64,000 nucleotides of DNA from Brevundimonas sp. SL130 (GCF_026625805.1 NZ_CP113064.1:992001-1056000); one strand, 5' to 3'. Positions 8,914 through 20,951 are shown, counted from the stretch's first letter. Notes: generated by a model from the sequence alone, not told the origin. Translations and numbers: made by a program.

Positions 8914-9324
8914 TCAATCCTTCAGCGCGGCTTGGCCCTGAAGAATGGCTTGGACCAGTGACAGGGTTTCTATGGGAGCCTCGCCGCACGCCACAGCCAG
9001 CAGTTCCGCCGCATCTCCGCCCGCCGCCGCCGCATAGGCCGGGGCGGGGTCGGGCGTCGCGGGGCCTTCGGTTCCGTCTTCGCGCAGAGACGCGAAGTCG
9101 AGCCGATCCGCCGTGTGCGCGCGGCAGTCGAAGGCCCAGCGGGACCAGCCGCCAACATAGGTCACATCCCCGACCTTGAACCCCGTCTCCGTGACCTGAA
9201 GCTCGCGCATCCGGGCCGTATCGCCCTCCCGTTCGATCGAGGCGACATCGGCATAGATGGCGAACCGGCCGACGCCGGTTTCGACCAGTTGGGGATCGAC
9301 GAGTACGAGCAGCAGGGCGATCAT
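8914..9324 (-). CDS. Small protein of unknown function, coupled to smc
   Basis: A 136-residue protein with a short hydrophobic start ([12 protein letters not shown]). It carries the segment [18 protein letters not shown], which resembles proteins with a surface-adhesin-like or secreted fold; I do not recognise a named family. A short N-terminal signal is possible but weak. Its start overlaps the smc stop by 4 bases (ATGA on the minus strand), so the two are probably co-translated. Codon use matches the neighbours. Confidence 0.65.
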   Translation of the reverse strand: MIALLLVLVDPQLVETGVGRFAIYADVASIEREGDTARMRELQVTETGFKVGDVTYVGGWSRWAFDCRAHTADRLDFASLREDGTEGPATPDPAPAYAAAAGGDAAELLAVACGEAPIETLSLVQAILQGQAALKD

Positions 9325-12300
9325 GCGACCAGTTTCTCCGCCTGGTGCAGATCCACGCTGACCAGCTGGCTCATGCCGCGCTCGGGCATGGTGACGCCAT
9401 ACAGCCGGTCCATCCGGCTCATGGTCACCGGATTGTGGGTGATGACGATGAAGCGGGTGTCCGTCCGCGACCGCATCTCGTGCAGCATCTTGCAGAACCG
9501 ATCCACGTTCGCATCGTCCAGCGGGGCGTCCACCTCGTCCAGCACGCAGACGGGGGCGGGGTTGGCCAGGAAGACGCCGAAGATCAGAGCCGCCGCCGTC
9601 AGGGCCTGTTCGCCGCCCGACATCAGGCTCATGACCGACAGCCGCTTGCCGGGCGGGCAGGCGTATATCTCCAGCCCGGCCTCCAGCGGATCGTCGCTCT
9701 CGACCAGTTTCAGCTCGGCCTGGCCGCCGTCGAACAGGGCCTCGAACAGGGCCTTGAAGTTGGCGTTGATCACGTCGAAGGCGGCGATCAGCCGTTCGCG
9801 GCCCTCGGCGTTCAGTTCGTCGATCCCGTCCCGCAGCTTGGCGATGGCCTGTGTCAGGTCGATGCGTTCCGACTTCATGCTGTTCAGCCGGTCGCCGTAT
9901 TCGGTCGCCTCGTCCTCGGCGCGCAGGTTCACAGCGCCCAGGGCTTCGCGTTCGCGTTCCAGTCCGTACAGCAGGCTCTCAGCCCCGGCGGCGTCGGGCG
10001 GGCGGGCCACGGCTTCATCCGTCAGCTTGCGGGCCAGGTCTTCGGGCGACATCTGGGCGGTCTCGCGCAAGGTCGCCTCGGCCTCGGTCAGCTTCTCGGC
10101 TGCGGCCTCTGCGCGAGCAGCCAGACCGGCGCGAGCCTCGCGGGCCTGGGATGCGGCGGCGTCGGCGGCGCGGGCGGCGCGGTCGGCCTCGGTCGCGGCG
10201 GTCTCGGCTGTGGCCATGGCGTCGGACGAGGCCTGTTTGCGTTGTTCGGCGGCGGTCAGCGCATCCAGCAGCTTGCTGCGCTGTTCCGCAAAGCCCTGGG
10301 GCGCGACCTCGGCCTGTTTCAGCAGGGCGGCGGTCTTCTCTGCGTCCTTCGCCAGGGCGGAGACGCGGGCGCCGCTGTCCTTGGATCGGGCGATCCAGCC
10401 TTCGCGGGCGCGGGTCAGGCTGCCCAGGCGCTGTTCGCGGCCCTGGCGGTCGCGGGCCTCGGCGTCTCGGTCTGACCGGGCGGTCTGGGCGGCGATGCGA
10501 GCCGCGTCGGCGGCGGCGCGGGCGGCGGTCAAGTCGTCGCGCAGGCCGTTCACGGTTTCGGACGGGGCGTCGACGGTCTGTGCGGCGGCCAGGGCGGCTT
10601 CAGTCTCGGCCACCTCGGCGGTCAAGCGCGCCAAGGCTTCGTCCAGCGCCTGTGCGCGGGCCTCGCGGCGGGTCTGGTCGCGCATCAGGCTTTCGACGCG
10701 GTCGCGGCCTGTGGCGACGGCCTTGTCGAGGGCGAAGGGTTTCAGGCGGGCCGCCTTGACCGTCTCCTCCGCCGCGCGGAAGGCCTCGGCCGTGGTCTTC
10801 TGCTGGGCCTGCGCCTGCTCCAGCGCCGGCTTGCCCTTGTCGATCTCGGCTTCCAACTCGGCCAGCCGGGTGCGTTGGGCCAGGCGGACGGCGGCGGGGC
10901 GGGGCGCTTCGGCGCGGCTGACGAAGCCGTCCCAGCGGTACAGGTCGCCCTCGGGCGTCGCCAGACGGGCGCCGACCGGCAGGGTGCGGGCCAGTTCGGC
11001 CGCCTGGGCGCGGGGGGCGACGCCGCACAGGGCCAGGCGGGCGGCCAGTTGCTCGGGGGCCTGGACATGATCCGACAGGGGCTCGACGCCTGTGGGCCAG
11101 ACCGGCGGCCGGGGCTCGGCGCCGGCCCAGTAGGCTGCGGCGCGGGCGTCCAGAGCCGCATCCAGGTCTTCGCCCAAGGCGGCGGCCAGGGCGGCTTCAT
11201 AGCCCCGGTCGGCGCGGACCTTGTCGAGGGCGGGGGGATGGTCGCGCTTGCCGCCGACCAGCAGCTGGGCCAGGCCCCGCGCCTCGGTCTGAAGCCGGCC
11301 CAGCCGGTCCTCGGCGGCGCGGGCGGCGGTGCGGGCCTCTTGCTCGGCGCGCGCCAGGTCGCCGCGTTTGGCTTCGGCCGTCTCGACGGCTTCGCGGGCG
11401 GCGGTCAGTTCGGTCTGGGCCGTCGCGAGCGTTTGGCGGGCGGTCTCAAGCTCGGGCGTCTCCAGCGGCCCAAGGGCGTCGCGTTCGCACTGGGCCTGTT
11501 CCCGCTGTGCGACGACGCGGGCCAGGCGGGTTTCGGCGTCGCGGCGGCGGGCGGCCTCGGCGTTGGCGCGGGCCTCGACGGCGGCCAGGGTTCCGGCCAG
11601 GCGTTCGACCTCGGCGTCGGCGGCCTTGCGGGCCTCCTCGGCGGCGGCCAGGGCCTTGTCCAGTTCGGGGCCGCGTTCGGGGGCGGCGGCGATCTCGGCC
11701 TGGAGCCGGGACAGTTCGTTATCCAGCCGGTCCAGCTCGCGCCTGGCGTCGGCGGCCATATTGGTCTCGCGCTCAGTATCGGCGGCGATGCGGGCGGCCT
11801 CGGCCTTCAGGCGATCCACCTCGGCGCGGGCGGCCTGTTCGGCCATGTCGAGGCGGTCGCGCTCCAGGCTGGCCCGGTGCAGCAGGGCGGAGGCGACGGC
11901 GTCTTCTTCCCGCGCCGGCTTCAACGCTTCCTGCGCGGCGAGAGCGGCGGTCTGAGCGGCGGCGGCGATAGTCGTGGTCTCGGCCACGGCCCGGTCGGCG
12001 TTGCGAAGCTCTTCCGCGGAGGTCTCGGCCGCAAGGCGGGCGTCGTTCCAGCGGGCGTAGAGCAGGGCGGCCTGAAGGGCGCGGATCTCGGCGGAGATCT
12101 TCTTGTATTTCTCGGCCTGGCGGGCTTCGCGCCTCAGCCGGTTCAGCGCCGTCTCCAGCTCGCGGCCGATGTCGTCGAGGCGTTCGAGGTTGGTCTCGGC
12201 CGCCTTGAGCCGCAGTTCGGCCTCGTGACGGCGGGTGTGCAGGCCGGCGACGCCGCCCGCCTCTTCCAGGATGCGGCGACGGTTCTGGGGCTTGGCGGCG

Positions 12301-12758
12301 ATCAGTTCGCTGATCTGACCCTGGCGGACCAGGGCGGGGGAGTTGGCGCCGGTCGAGGCGTCGGCGAACAGCAGCTGGACGTCGCGGGCGCGGACCTCTT
12401 TGCCGTTGATCCGGTAGGTCGAGCCCTGGCCCCGGTCGATGCGGCGCGAGACCTCCAGCACCGGGCTGTCGGTGAAGGGCTGGGGCGCGCGGCGTTGGGC
12501 GTTGTCGATGGTCAGCTGGACTTCGGCGTGGCTGCGCGGAGGACGGCCCGAGGCGCCGGCGAAAATGACGTCGTCCATGCCCTGGCCGCGCATGGCCTTG
12601 GCGGAGTTGGCGCCCATGACCCAGCGCAGGCTTTCAAGGACGTTGGACTTGCCGCAGCCGTTGGGGCCGACGATGCCGGTCAGGCCGGATTCGATATGGA
12701 CCTCCGCCGCATCGACGAAGGATTTGAAGCCGACGAGCCGCAGGCGCTGGAACTGCAT
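9321..12758 (-). CDS. smc: Chromosome segregation ATPase SMC
   Basis: An 1145-residue SMC protein that condenses and aligns chromosome arms with ScpA and ScpB. The N-terminal Walker A GPNGCGKS (31-38) and Q-loop region are clear. Long alanine- and arginine-rich coiled coils follow, with a hinge at roughly 490-640, then the C-terminal ABC signature [11 protein letters not shown] and Walker [14 protein letters not shown]. Length and order are canonical. It follows two DsbA-like genes on the same strand, 12 bases after the nearer one, so it is probably part of one transcript. Confidence 0.96.
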   Translation of the reverse strand: MQFQRLRLVGFKSFVDAAEVHIESGLTGIVGPNGCGKSNVLESLRWVMGANSAKAMRGQGMDDVIFAGASGRPPRSHAEVQLTIDNAQRRAPQPFTDSPVLEVSRRIDRGQGSTYRINGKEVRARDVQLLFADASTGANSPALVRQGQISELIAAKPQNRRRILEEAGGVAGLHTRRHEAELRLKAAETNLERLDDIGRELETALNRLRREARQAEKYKKISAEIRALQAALLYARWNDARLAAETSAEELRNADRAVAETTTIAAAAQTAALAAQEALKPAREEDAVASALLHRASLERDRLDMAEQAARAEVDRLKAEAARIAADTERETNMAADARRELDRLDNELSRLQAEIAAAPERGPELDKALAAAEEARKAADAEVERLAGTLAAVEARANAEAARRRDAETRLARVVAQREQAQCERDALGPLETPELETARQTLATAQTELTAAREAVETAEAKRGDLARAEQEARTAARAAEDRLGRLQTEARGLAQLLVGGKRDHPPALDKVRADRGYEAALAAALGEDLDAALDARAAAYWAGAEPRPPVWPTGVEPLSDHVQAPEQLAARLALCGVAPRAQAAELARTLPVGARLATPEGDLYRWDGFVSRAEAPRPAAVRLAQRTRLAELEAEIDKGKPALEQAQAQQKTTAEAFRAAEETVKAARLKPFALDKAVATGRDRVESLMRDQTRREARAQALDEALARLTAEVAETEAALAAAQTVDAPSETVNGLRDDLTAARAAADAARIAAQTARSDRDAEARDRQGREQRLGSLTRAREGWIARSKDSGARVSALAKDAEKTAALLKQAEVAPQGFAEQRSKLLDALTAAEQRKQASSDAMATAETAATEADRAARAADAAASQAREARAGLAARAEAAAEKLTEAEATLRETAQMSPEDLARKLTDEAVARPPDAAGAESLLYGLEREREALGAVNLRAEDEATEYGDRLNSMKSERIDLTQAIAKLRDGIDELNAEGRERLIAAFDVINANFKALFEALFDGGQAELKLVESDDPLEAGLEIYACPPGKRLSVMSLMSGGEQALTAAALIFGVFLANPAPVCVLDEVDAPLDDANVDRFCKMLHEMRSRTDTRFIVITHNPVTMSRMDRLYGVTMPERGMSQLVSVDLHQAEKLVA

Positions 12759-12770
12759 CGGTCCTGGCGT

Positions 12771-13373
12771 TTACCGGCGCAGCAGCGGGTCGATGGCGGC
12801 CGACAGGGCCTCCAGCGTGTGTTCGGCGATGGGCTTGCCGTTGACGAAGAAGGCGGGCGTGCCCGCCACGCCGGCCTCTTGCGCCCCGACGATCTGCGCC
12901 TGAAGCGCGGCGCCGGTGGCGGGGTCGTTGAGGCAGGTCTCGATCTGCTCACGGGTCTTGCCGCTGGCGGCGACGCCGGCGTCAAACCAGGGCTTGGCGC
13001 CCGTGGTGCGCAGCTCAGCCTGGTCGCGCATGAAGACCTCGGCCACGGTGAAATAGCGGTCCGGCGCAGCGCAGATCGCCACGGCCGCAGCGGCGGCGGC
13101 GACATTGGCCGGGGCGGTCGGCAGGTTGCGATGCACCAGCCGGACCTTGCCCGTGTCGATGTATTTGGCCTTGAAGGTCGGCAGGACCTGGTTGTGGAAG
13201 TCGGCGCAGTGCGAGCAGGTGAAGCTGGCGTATTCGATCACCGTCACCGGCGCGTCGGCTCGACCCAGGACATGATCCTGGGCCGTCACCGGCGGCGGGG
13301 GCTCGGCCGCAGAGGCCGGCCCCGCCAGGGCGGCGGTCAGGAGGGCGAAGGTGAGGACGGCGCGCCGGATCAT
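12771..13373 (-). CDS. Periplasmic DsbA-like thiol:disulfide oxidoreductase
   Basis: A 200-residue exported thioredoxin-fold protein. It has a signal peptide ending near ASAAE (20-24), the active-site motif CSHC (C53-C56), and the cis-proline loop GVAGTPAFFVNGK near 165. This is the DSBA/DsbG-like group (thioredoxin_4 type) that acts on cysteines of exported proteins. It lies 4 bases downstream of a second, lipidated paralogue and just upstream of smc. Confidence 0.85.
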   Translation of the reverse strand: MIRRAVLTFALLTAALAGPASAAEPPPPVTAQDHVLGRADAPVTVIEYASFTCSHCADFHNQVLPTFKAKYIDTGKVRLVHRNLPTAPANVAAAAAAVAICAAPDRYFTVAEVFMRDQAELRTTGAKPWFDAGVAASGKTREQIETCLNDPATGAALQAQIVGAQEAGVAGTPAFFVNGKPIAEHTLEALSAAIDPLLRR

Positions 13374-13377
13374 GGTC

Positions 13378-14022
13378 TTATTTCGCCAGTTCGGCGTCGA
13401 TGGCCGTGGACAGGTCGGCCAGGCTGGCGCCTTCGCCGCCGGGGGTGATGACCTGGGTGTCGTTGACGTAGAAGGCCGGGGTGCCGGTCACGCCCTGGGT
13501 GCGGGCGGCCTGGACGCGGGTCTCCATGGCGGCGACGGCGTCCTTGTCGGTGACGCAGTCGTTGAACTGCTGTTCCGACATGCCGGCGGCCTGGGCCGTG
13601 CGCAGCAGCCAGTCGCGCGGCGTCGAGGTCAGCATCTCCTGCTGGGTGGCCATCAGCTGGTGGACGACGTCGAAATACTTGTCCGGGCCGGCGCAGCGGG
13701 CGACCAGGAAGCCGGCGGTGGCGGCGTCGACCGGCGGGGTCGGCAGTTCGCGGAAGACATAGCGGACCTTGTTGGTGTCGACGTATTTGGCCTTGAACGC
13801 CGGCCAGGTGTTCTTCTGCCACAGGGCGCAGTGGGGGCAGGTGACCGAGGCGTATTCGACCACGGTGACCTTGGCGCCTTCCGGCGCGCCCAGGCCCATG
13901 TCGCCCTCGGCCGCACCCTTGGAGCCGCCGCCGCAAGCGGCCAGGGCCATGGTCGCCAAGGCGGCGCCGGTGATGGCCGCACGGCGGCTCATGCGGGCGA
14001 AGCGGGTTTCGAAGTTGGCCAT
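13378..14022 (-). CDS. DsbA-like thioredoxin-fold lipoprotein
   Basis: A 214-residue paralogue of the gene downstream. The N-terminus has a twin-arginine-like SRRAAITG followed by a hydrophobic stretch and lipobox LAAC (C30), so it is probably a lipoprotein. The active site is CPHC (C62-C65) and the cis-Pro loop reads GVTGTPAFYVND. The two proteins share layout and the segment FKAKYxDTxKVR, so they arose by tandem duplication. One may be membrane-anchored and the other soluble in the same periplasmic redox route. Confidence 0.83.
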   Translation of the reverse strand: MANFETRFARMSRRAAITGAALATMALAACGGGSKGAAEGDMGLGAPEGAKVTVVEYASVTCPHCALWQKNTWPAFKAKYVDTNKVRYVFRELPTPPVDAATAGFLVARCAGPDKYFDVVHQLMATQQEMLTSTPRDWLLRTAQAAGMSEQQFNDCVTDKDAVAAMETRVQAARTQGVTGTPAFYVNDTQVITPGGEGASLADLSTAIDAELAK

Positions 14023-14153
14023 GGGACTTCCTTGGTCGGAGCGTTGCCGGATGATCGCGCGATTCTCTCGGAACCACGGAACCCTAGATTAGTCGAGAAT
14101 GGGTGCGGCTTTTTCCGGGCCGCGACTGTCTGATAACGCGAACTTCGCGGCGA

Positions 14154-14396
14154 TCAAAGATCGTTGCTCGCAGGCCGCTTAGGTCGTTTCCTGTCACGAT
14201 TGATCGTAAAGTCGATAAGGGTCGTTCCGACCGAGACGATGAGGGCGAAGATGACGCCTGCCGGCGCCTTGTCCATCAGGGTCGTGTCGAGCGGGATCAA
14301 GAGGGCGGCGACGATAAAGCCCAGTCCGGCGCCCAGGAATGAGCCGACAAAAACCCTGAACCAATAGGCCTTTCGCTTTTTGCCGCGCCGATCCAT
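14154..14396 (-). CDS. Small membrane protein of unknown function
   Basis: An 80-residue protein with a basic N-terminus (MDRRGKKRKAYW), two predicted membrane helices (about 14-33 and 44-62) and a basic tail. No family recognised. It is separated by about 50 bases from the dciA-like gene and by about 130 from the DsbA lipoprotein. A membrane hairpin with positive ends is plausible for a real small protein, but support is limited to open frame and composition. Confidence 0.5.
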   Translation of the reverse strand: MDRRGKKRKAYWFRVFVGSFLGAGLGFIVAALLIPLDTTLMDKAPAGVIFALIVSVGTTLIDFTINRDRKRPKRPASNDL

Positions 14397-14447
14397 CCGC
14401 CTATTTCCCTAGCCAAGGGCGCAGAAGGTTTCCGTAGCGAAGATTTG

Positions 14448-14999
14448 TCAATCGCGGTCGTTTGAACGCGACAGGGTCGCGCGGCCCAGGCGGGCCAGGG
14501 CGGCGCGCAGTTCTTCGGGAACATCGGCGATGGAGGCGGCCAGATCGGCCTCGGCTTCGGCGGCCAGGGGCGGGGGTTTGGCGGCGCGTTTGGGCCGGGC
14601 GGCGGCCTCGGTCAGGGGTTTGATCGGGCCCTGGGCGATGCGGAGGCGGTCCACCGAACCGGCGCCGAGGAACAGGTTCACCCGGGCCAGGATGTCTTCG
14701 GACTGATGCTGGACCAACAGGGCGGCGGCGCCGGCGACGCGCAGCTCCAGCACGCCGGGCTGGCCGGCCTTGCCCTTGGTCAGTTTCTGCGGACGGGTGA
14801 CGCGGGCCAGTCGGTCGCCGACGATCTCGCGCCAGCGGGGCTCCAGCGCGCCGGCGCCGCGACCGAACTTCTCGTCCAGCTTCTTGATCAGGGGCGTCAG
14901 GGCCTTGCCGGCGCGCGGCGCTGGGCGCGGCGCCGGGCGGGTGCGGCGGCGCGACAGGATCTCGCGGACCTCGGCGTCTGTGGGCAGCGGGCGGCGCAT
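14448..14999 (-). CDS. DUF721 / DciA-like protein
   Basis: About 183 residues from the ATG at 14999 (MRRPLPTDAEVREILSRRR). An in-frame ATG at 15017 would add six residues and has a G-rich stretch upstream. The central segment WREIVGDRLARVTRPQKL and the following LRVAGAAALLVQHQSEDILARVN are typical of DUF721. Some members (DciA) load the replicative helicase in bacteria that lack DnaC. It is divergent from mutY with almost no space between the starts, so the two probably share a promoter region. Confidence 0.78.
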   Translation of the reverse strand: MRRPLPTDAEVREILSRRRTRPAPRPAPRAGKALTPLIKKLDEKFGRGAGALEPRWREIVGDRLARVTRPQKLTKGKAGQPGVLELRVAGAAALLVQHQSEDILARVNLFLGAGSVDRLRIAQGPIKPLTEAAARPKRAAKPPPLAAEAEADLAASIADVPEELRAALARLGRATLSRSNDRD

Positions 15000-15020
15000 G
15001 GGGCTATATAGCGCCATCTC

Positions 15021-17762
<2,742 letters not shown>

Positions 17763-18126
17763 TCACCTCTCCGCGCGCGAAGGCGCGGGGGGAGGACAGG
17801 TCGCGCTTGCGACCAGGCGGGGGCGACTCCGACGGTGGGGATGACGGGACCAGCGTCTGACACCGAGTCGCCCCCACCTGGCGTTCGCTGACGCTCCCGC
17901 CTGTCCTCCCCGTTCGCCTTCGCGAACGGGGAGGTGAGTGAGGCGGCGGCGTCACCTCTCCGCGCGCGAAGGCGCGGGGGGAGGACAGGTCGCGCTTGCG
18001 ACCAGGCGGGGGCGACTCTGGCGGTGGGGATGACCGACCCAGCTTCAAACACCGAGTCGCCCCCTCCTGGCGTTCGCTGACGCTCCCGCCTGTCCTCCCC
18101 GTTCGCCTGCGCGAACGGGGAGGTGA
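17763..18126. repeat. Two tandem 175-base family E palindromic repeats
   Basis: Copies at 17763-17937 and 17952-18126 are direct repeats separated by 14 bases and differ at only a few positions, mostly in the spacer. Each copy is an inverted pair: TCACCTCTCCGCGCGCGAAG at one end and CGCGAACGGGGAGGTGA at the other, with AGGACAGGtcgcgcttgcgac facing gTCGCC and GCCTGTCCTCC inside. The near-identity points to recent tandem duplication or transposition next to an older copy. Confidence 0.85.
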
Positions 18127-18137
18127 TCTCGTGCCGC

Positions 18138-19416
18138 TCAGTTCGCCTTGCGGATCAGTTCGTCGGCTAGGGCGGCGGTCAGATAGCCGTCGGCGGTGCG
18201 GCCGTTGGCCTGTTGCCAGCGGCGCAGGGCCGTGCGGGTGTTGGTTCCGATGACCCCGTCCACGCCTTGGGTGTCATAGCCCAGTTTGCGTCAGGGCCGC
18301 CTGGGCGCCGATCCGTTGTTCGCGCGACATGGAGGCGTCGTTGGGCCAGGCCTTGGTCACGCCCGGCTTGCCCATGATCCCGTCCGCCGTCAGGCCGATG
18401 GCCAGGGCGTAGGAGACCGAGTTGTTGTAGCGCCGGATCACATAATGGTTCGGCAGGGCCAGGAAGGCCGGGCCGTTGGCGCCCTGGGGCAGCAGGATGG
18501 TCGCGTCTTCCAGCGCCTCGGCCCCGTTCGGGGTTCCGCCCTGGGCCAGGCGCACGCCCTTGGCCGCCCAATAGGCCCAGTTGTGCCTGGGCCCCTCGGC
18601 CTCGGCGTAGTTGAAGCCGGTCGGCAGGGTGACCTCATAGCCCCAGCCCTGGCCGCGCTTCCAGCCGGCCTGGGCCAGCAGATTGGCGGCGGAGGCCAGG
18701 GCGTCGGCGTCGTCGTTCCAGATGTCGACCTTGCCGTCGCCGTCCTGATCGACGCCCAGGCGCAGATAGTTGTCGGGCATGAATTGGGTCTGGCCCATGG
18801 CCCCGGCCCAGCTGCCCTTCAGGCCCGCGCGTTCGCGGCGGCCGTCGACGACGATGTCCAGCGCGTCCTTCAGCTGGGCCTCGGCCCAGTCGCGGCGGCG
18901 GCCGTCATAGGCCAGGGTCGCCAGCGAACGGATGACGTCATAGTCGCCCTGAACCTGACCGAAGGCGCTCTCCTGGGCCCAGACCCCGACCAGAATCTCG
19001 GACGGCACGCCGAACTTCTGAACCACCGGCCACGGCACGCGGTCGATCCGCTGCTTGGCCTGGGCGATTCGCGAGGCGGTGACGGCGTTCTGGACATAGG
19101 CGCCGGCGGGTTTGGAGAATTCGGGCTGGTTGCGGTCCAGCCGCACGACCGAGGGGTCGGGGGCCAGTCCCGCCAGTTCGCGCTCATAGTCGGCGCGTCG
19201 GGCGCCGCCCTTTCGCGCCAGGAAACCCTGTTTCCAACCCTCGAACCCCTGCTGGTCATAGGCGGCCAGCGGCGGCGCCTGGGGCGTCGGGGGCGCGACG
19301 ACCACCGGCGGGGCGGGTTCGGGCTGCGGCGTCGGCAGGCTGACGGGCGGTTCCGGCAACATCGGCGCACAGGCGGCGACCGATACGATCAGGAGCAGGC
19401 GATAGGAAAAGCGCAT
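18138..19416 (-). pseudogene. Lytic murein transglycosylase (MltB/SLT family), frameshifted as read
   Basis: A lipoprotein-type start (VSVAACAP), a proline-rich linker, then an MltB-like lytic transglycosylase domain with GVWAQESAFG (catalytic glutamate about 170), GAMGQTQFMPDNYL and DQDGDGKVDIWN. The open frame stops at 18274. A one-base shift at the T3 run 18285-18287 (plus strand) joins it to about 45 more residues, beginning LGYDTQGVDGVIGTNTRTAL, which form a peptidoglycan-binding domain ending at TGA 18138. The full enzyme would therefore be about 425 residues. It cleaves peptidoglycan glycan strands. Either a sequencing indel or a real truncation of the binding domain is possible. Confidence 0.85.
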
Positions 19417-19598
19417 GAGATTCAGACTACAGCCCCTGAGCCATTAGGGGAAATGACATACGCGCGAATGCGACTCGCGGGTCATAAAGCGCCTGTGGGG
19501 CGAAAGCGGCGCCGCAAGACTCTCCCCGTGGCGTCGTTAACCCTCAATTTCATCGACCCGCTAACGGACTGCGGCGTATTCACGCAGTGTGCTCTGAC

Positions 19599-19675
19599 GG
19601 CCTGATGGCGGAGTGGCGACGCAACGGGCGTGCAACCCCGGAAACCCTCCGTTCGACTCGGAGGTCAGGCCTCCA
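19599..19675 (+). tRNA. tRNA-Cys(GCA)-like gene with atypical structure
   Basis: A cloverleaf is visible: acceptor GGCCTGA (19599-19605) pairs perfectly with TCAGGCC (19665-19671), followed by discriminator T and encoded CCA. The D stem is GCG/CGC, anticodon stem CGGG/CCCG with anticodon GCA, and the T arm is CTCCG-TTCGACT-CGGAG. U73 and GCA fit tRNA-Cys. Oddities: the anticodon loop has 8 bases (an extra G at 19630), and an extra C-G pair (C19646-G19664) makes the combined acceptor and T helix 13 base pairs instead of 12. It could be a functional variant, a pseudo-tRNA or a sequencing error. Confidence 0.7.
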
Positions 19676-19684
19676 TATTTTTGG

Positions 19685-19752
19685 TGCTATCGCCCTTTGG
19701 GCTACTTGAGCACATGGTTTTGGGTGCTATCGCGCTTCGCGCTACTTGAGCA
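19685..19752. repeat. Two copies of a 27-base short palindromic repeat (family F) after the tRNA
   Basis: The motif GCTATCGCnCTTnGnGCTAC followed by TTGAGCA occurs at 19685-19712 and 19725-19752. The core CGCCCTTTGGGC or GCGCTTCGCGC is a small hairpin. Further copies lie at 20090-20116 and 20567-20632 in reverse orientation, so five copies crowd into less than 1 kb. Confidence 0.8.
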
Positions 19753-19914
19753 CGGGGTGGGGAAAGTGACCGCCGGGCAGGCGGGGATTGGCTTTTCCGC
19801 TCATTTCCCTTGTAGCGGGTTGACGTTCGGAAGACCGCTCTCTATACGACCGCCTCCGCCGCGATCCGCCCGGATCAGCGGCTTTCTTATTGGCTTCTCT
19901 CAGGACGTCCGACC

Positions 19915-20040
19915 ATGAAGGTCCGCAGCTCGCTCAAGTCCCTGAAGACCCGTCACCGCGACTGCAAGGTCGTGCGTCGCAAGGGCGTCGTCTTCGTTAT
20001 CAACAAGACCGACCCGCGCTTCAAGGCGAAGCAGGGCTAA
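19915..20040 (+). CDS. rpmJ: 50S ribosomal protein L36
   Basis: A 41-residue basic protein, [17 protein letters not shown] then VVRRKG and [14 protein letters not shown], which matches L36 of the alphaproteobacterial type with the N-terminal MKVRxSLKSLKxRHRDC. It stabilises 23S rRNA folding in the large subunit. As usual in this group it stands apart from the main ribosomal operons. A hairpin and T-run about 100 bases downstream provide a terminator. Confidence 0.95.
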   Translation: MKVRSSLKSLKTRHRDCKVVRRKGVVFVINKTDPRFKAKQG

Positions 20041-20089
20041 GCTGCGTTCGCAGCGCGCCGCCTCGGCGGCGTGCGCACGCAGGGTTCGC

Positions 20090-20116
20090 GCTGAAGTCGC
20101 CCAAAGGGCGATAGCG
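20090..20116. repeat. Family F short repeat copy downstream of rpmJ
   Basis: GCTGAAGTCGCCCAAAGGGC followed by GATAGCG, the reverse-orientation form of the repeat at 19685-19752. It lies between the L36 stop and its terminator hairpin. Confidence 0.75.
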
Positions 20117-20141
20117 CAACGACAATCCCTGACGATCCACA

Positions 20142-20170
20142 GGCTGCGGGCTTTGTCCGCGGCCTTTTTC
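20142..20170 (+). terminator. Rho-independent terminator after rpmJ
   Basis: Stem GCTGCGG / CCGCGGC around a 7-base loop, followed directly by CTTTTTC. It lies between rpmJ and gapR and would end the rpmJ transcript. Confidence 0.7.
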
Positions 20171-20238
20171 GTGTTCGGCGGTTGAGCCGCGCCTCTCGGC
20201 ATGGTTAGCGTCCGCGCTTGATTTTTGGAGTATTCCCC

Positions 20239-20514
20239 ATGGCTGACGACGCCGCCTTCGACGCCTCGTCCGACGTTCTGACCGCGACGGCCCAGGGCCG
20301 GCTGCGCACCATCATCGAGCGCCTCGAGCGCCTCGAGGAAGACAAGCAGGCCGTCATGACCGACATGAAGGAGGTCTTCGCCGAGGCCAAGGGCGAGGGC
20401 TATGACGTCAAGATCCTGCGCAAGGTCATCCGCATCCGCAAGCAGGACAAGGCCAAACGCCAGGAAGAGGACGCCATCCTGGACCTCTATCTGTCGGCCC
20501 TCGGCGAGATCTGA
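20239..20514 (+). CDS. gapR: GapR-like DUF2312 nucleoid-associated protein
   Basis: A 91-residue protein starting MADDAAFDASSD, with a coiled coil (TIIERLERLEEDKQAVMTDM) and the conserved basic stretch VIRIRKQDKAKRQEE, ending ILDLYLSALGEI. This matches DUF2312. The Caulobacter member GapR clamps overtwisted DNA ahead of replication and transcription. I chose the ATG at 20239, which has a GGAG eight bases upstream, over an ATG seven codons earlier that would place the GGAG inside the gene. Confidence 0.9.
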   Translation: MADDAAFDASSDVLTATAQGRLRTIIERLERLEEDKQAVMTDMKEVFAEAKGEGYDVKILRKVIRIRKQDKAKRQEEDAILDLYLSALGEI

Positions 20515-20526
20515 GGCTGACCCGGC

Positions 20527-20949
20527 TTGAAGCGCACCCCCTTCAAGCCAGGCGGCGGGCTTTCGCGCTCAAGCGGGCCGAAGGGCGATGGCGGGTTCAA
20601 GACGCGCTCAAGCAGCCCGAAGGGCGATAGCGCGCCTAAGAAAGCTCCGCCCAGCCCCTTCGAAGTCCAGCGCGAAGCGGCGAAACGCGCCGCACTCAAC
20701 GCCTTGAAACGCGCCCGCCGCTCGGCAGAGAAGGCGGGCGTTTCTCTGTCCGAATGGGAGGGGGAGTTCCTTGAGTCCGTCAGCGACCGGGTCAAGACCC
20801 ACGGCCGCGCCTTCGCCGACCCCGAAAAGGGCGCGCCCGGTCAGGCCCTGTCGGCCATGCAAGGCCGCAAGCTGAAGGAGATCACCGCCAAGGCGAAGGG
20901 GGAGGAGCCGAAGCGGCGGTGGGGGAGGAAGCCAAAAGATCTCCAATAG
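20527..20949 (+). CDS. Basic protein of unknown function with repeat-derived N-terminal segment
   Basis: A 140-residue lysine- and arginine-rich protein, probably cytoplasmic, with a helical centre (EVQREAAKRAALNALKRARR). Residues about 14-36 (SSGPKGDGGFK, SSSPKGDS) are encoded by two family F repeats, so the N-terminus has been shaped by repeat insertion or the true start is later. The apparent start is TTG at 20527, 12 bases after the gapR stop. No ATG fits nearby. The family is not recognised; the gene may be co-transcribed with gapR. Confidence 0.6.
   Translation: MKRTPFKPGGGLSRSSGPKGDGGFKTRSSSPKGDSAPKKAPPSPFEVQREAAKRAALNALKRARRSAEKAGVSLSEWEGEFLESVSDRVKTHGRAFADPEKGAPGQALSAMQGRKLKEITAKAKGEEPKRRWGRKPKDLQ
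20567..20632. repeat. Two family F repeat copies inside a coding region
   Basis: GCTCAAGCGGGCCGAAGGGC with GATGGCG at 20567-20593, and GCTCAAGCAGCCCGAAGGGC with GATAGCG at 20606-20632. They are direct repeats 39 bases apart (13 codons), so both are read in the same frame and give the similar peptides SSGPKGD and SSSPKGD. Confidence 0.8.
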
Positions 20950-20951
20950 AT

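Noticed and set aside
19599..19675. Selenocysteine tRNA
   Set aside because: The 13-pair helix recalls tRNA-Sec, but the anticodon is GCA and the variable arm is short.
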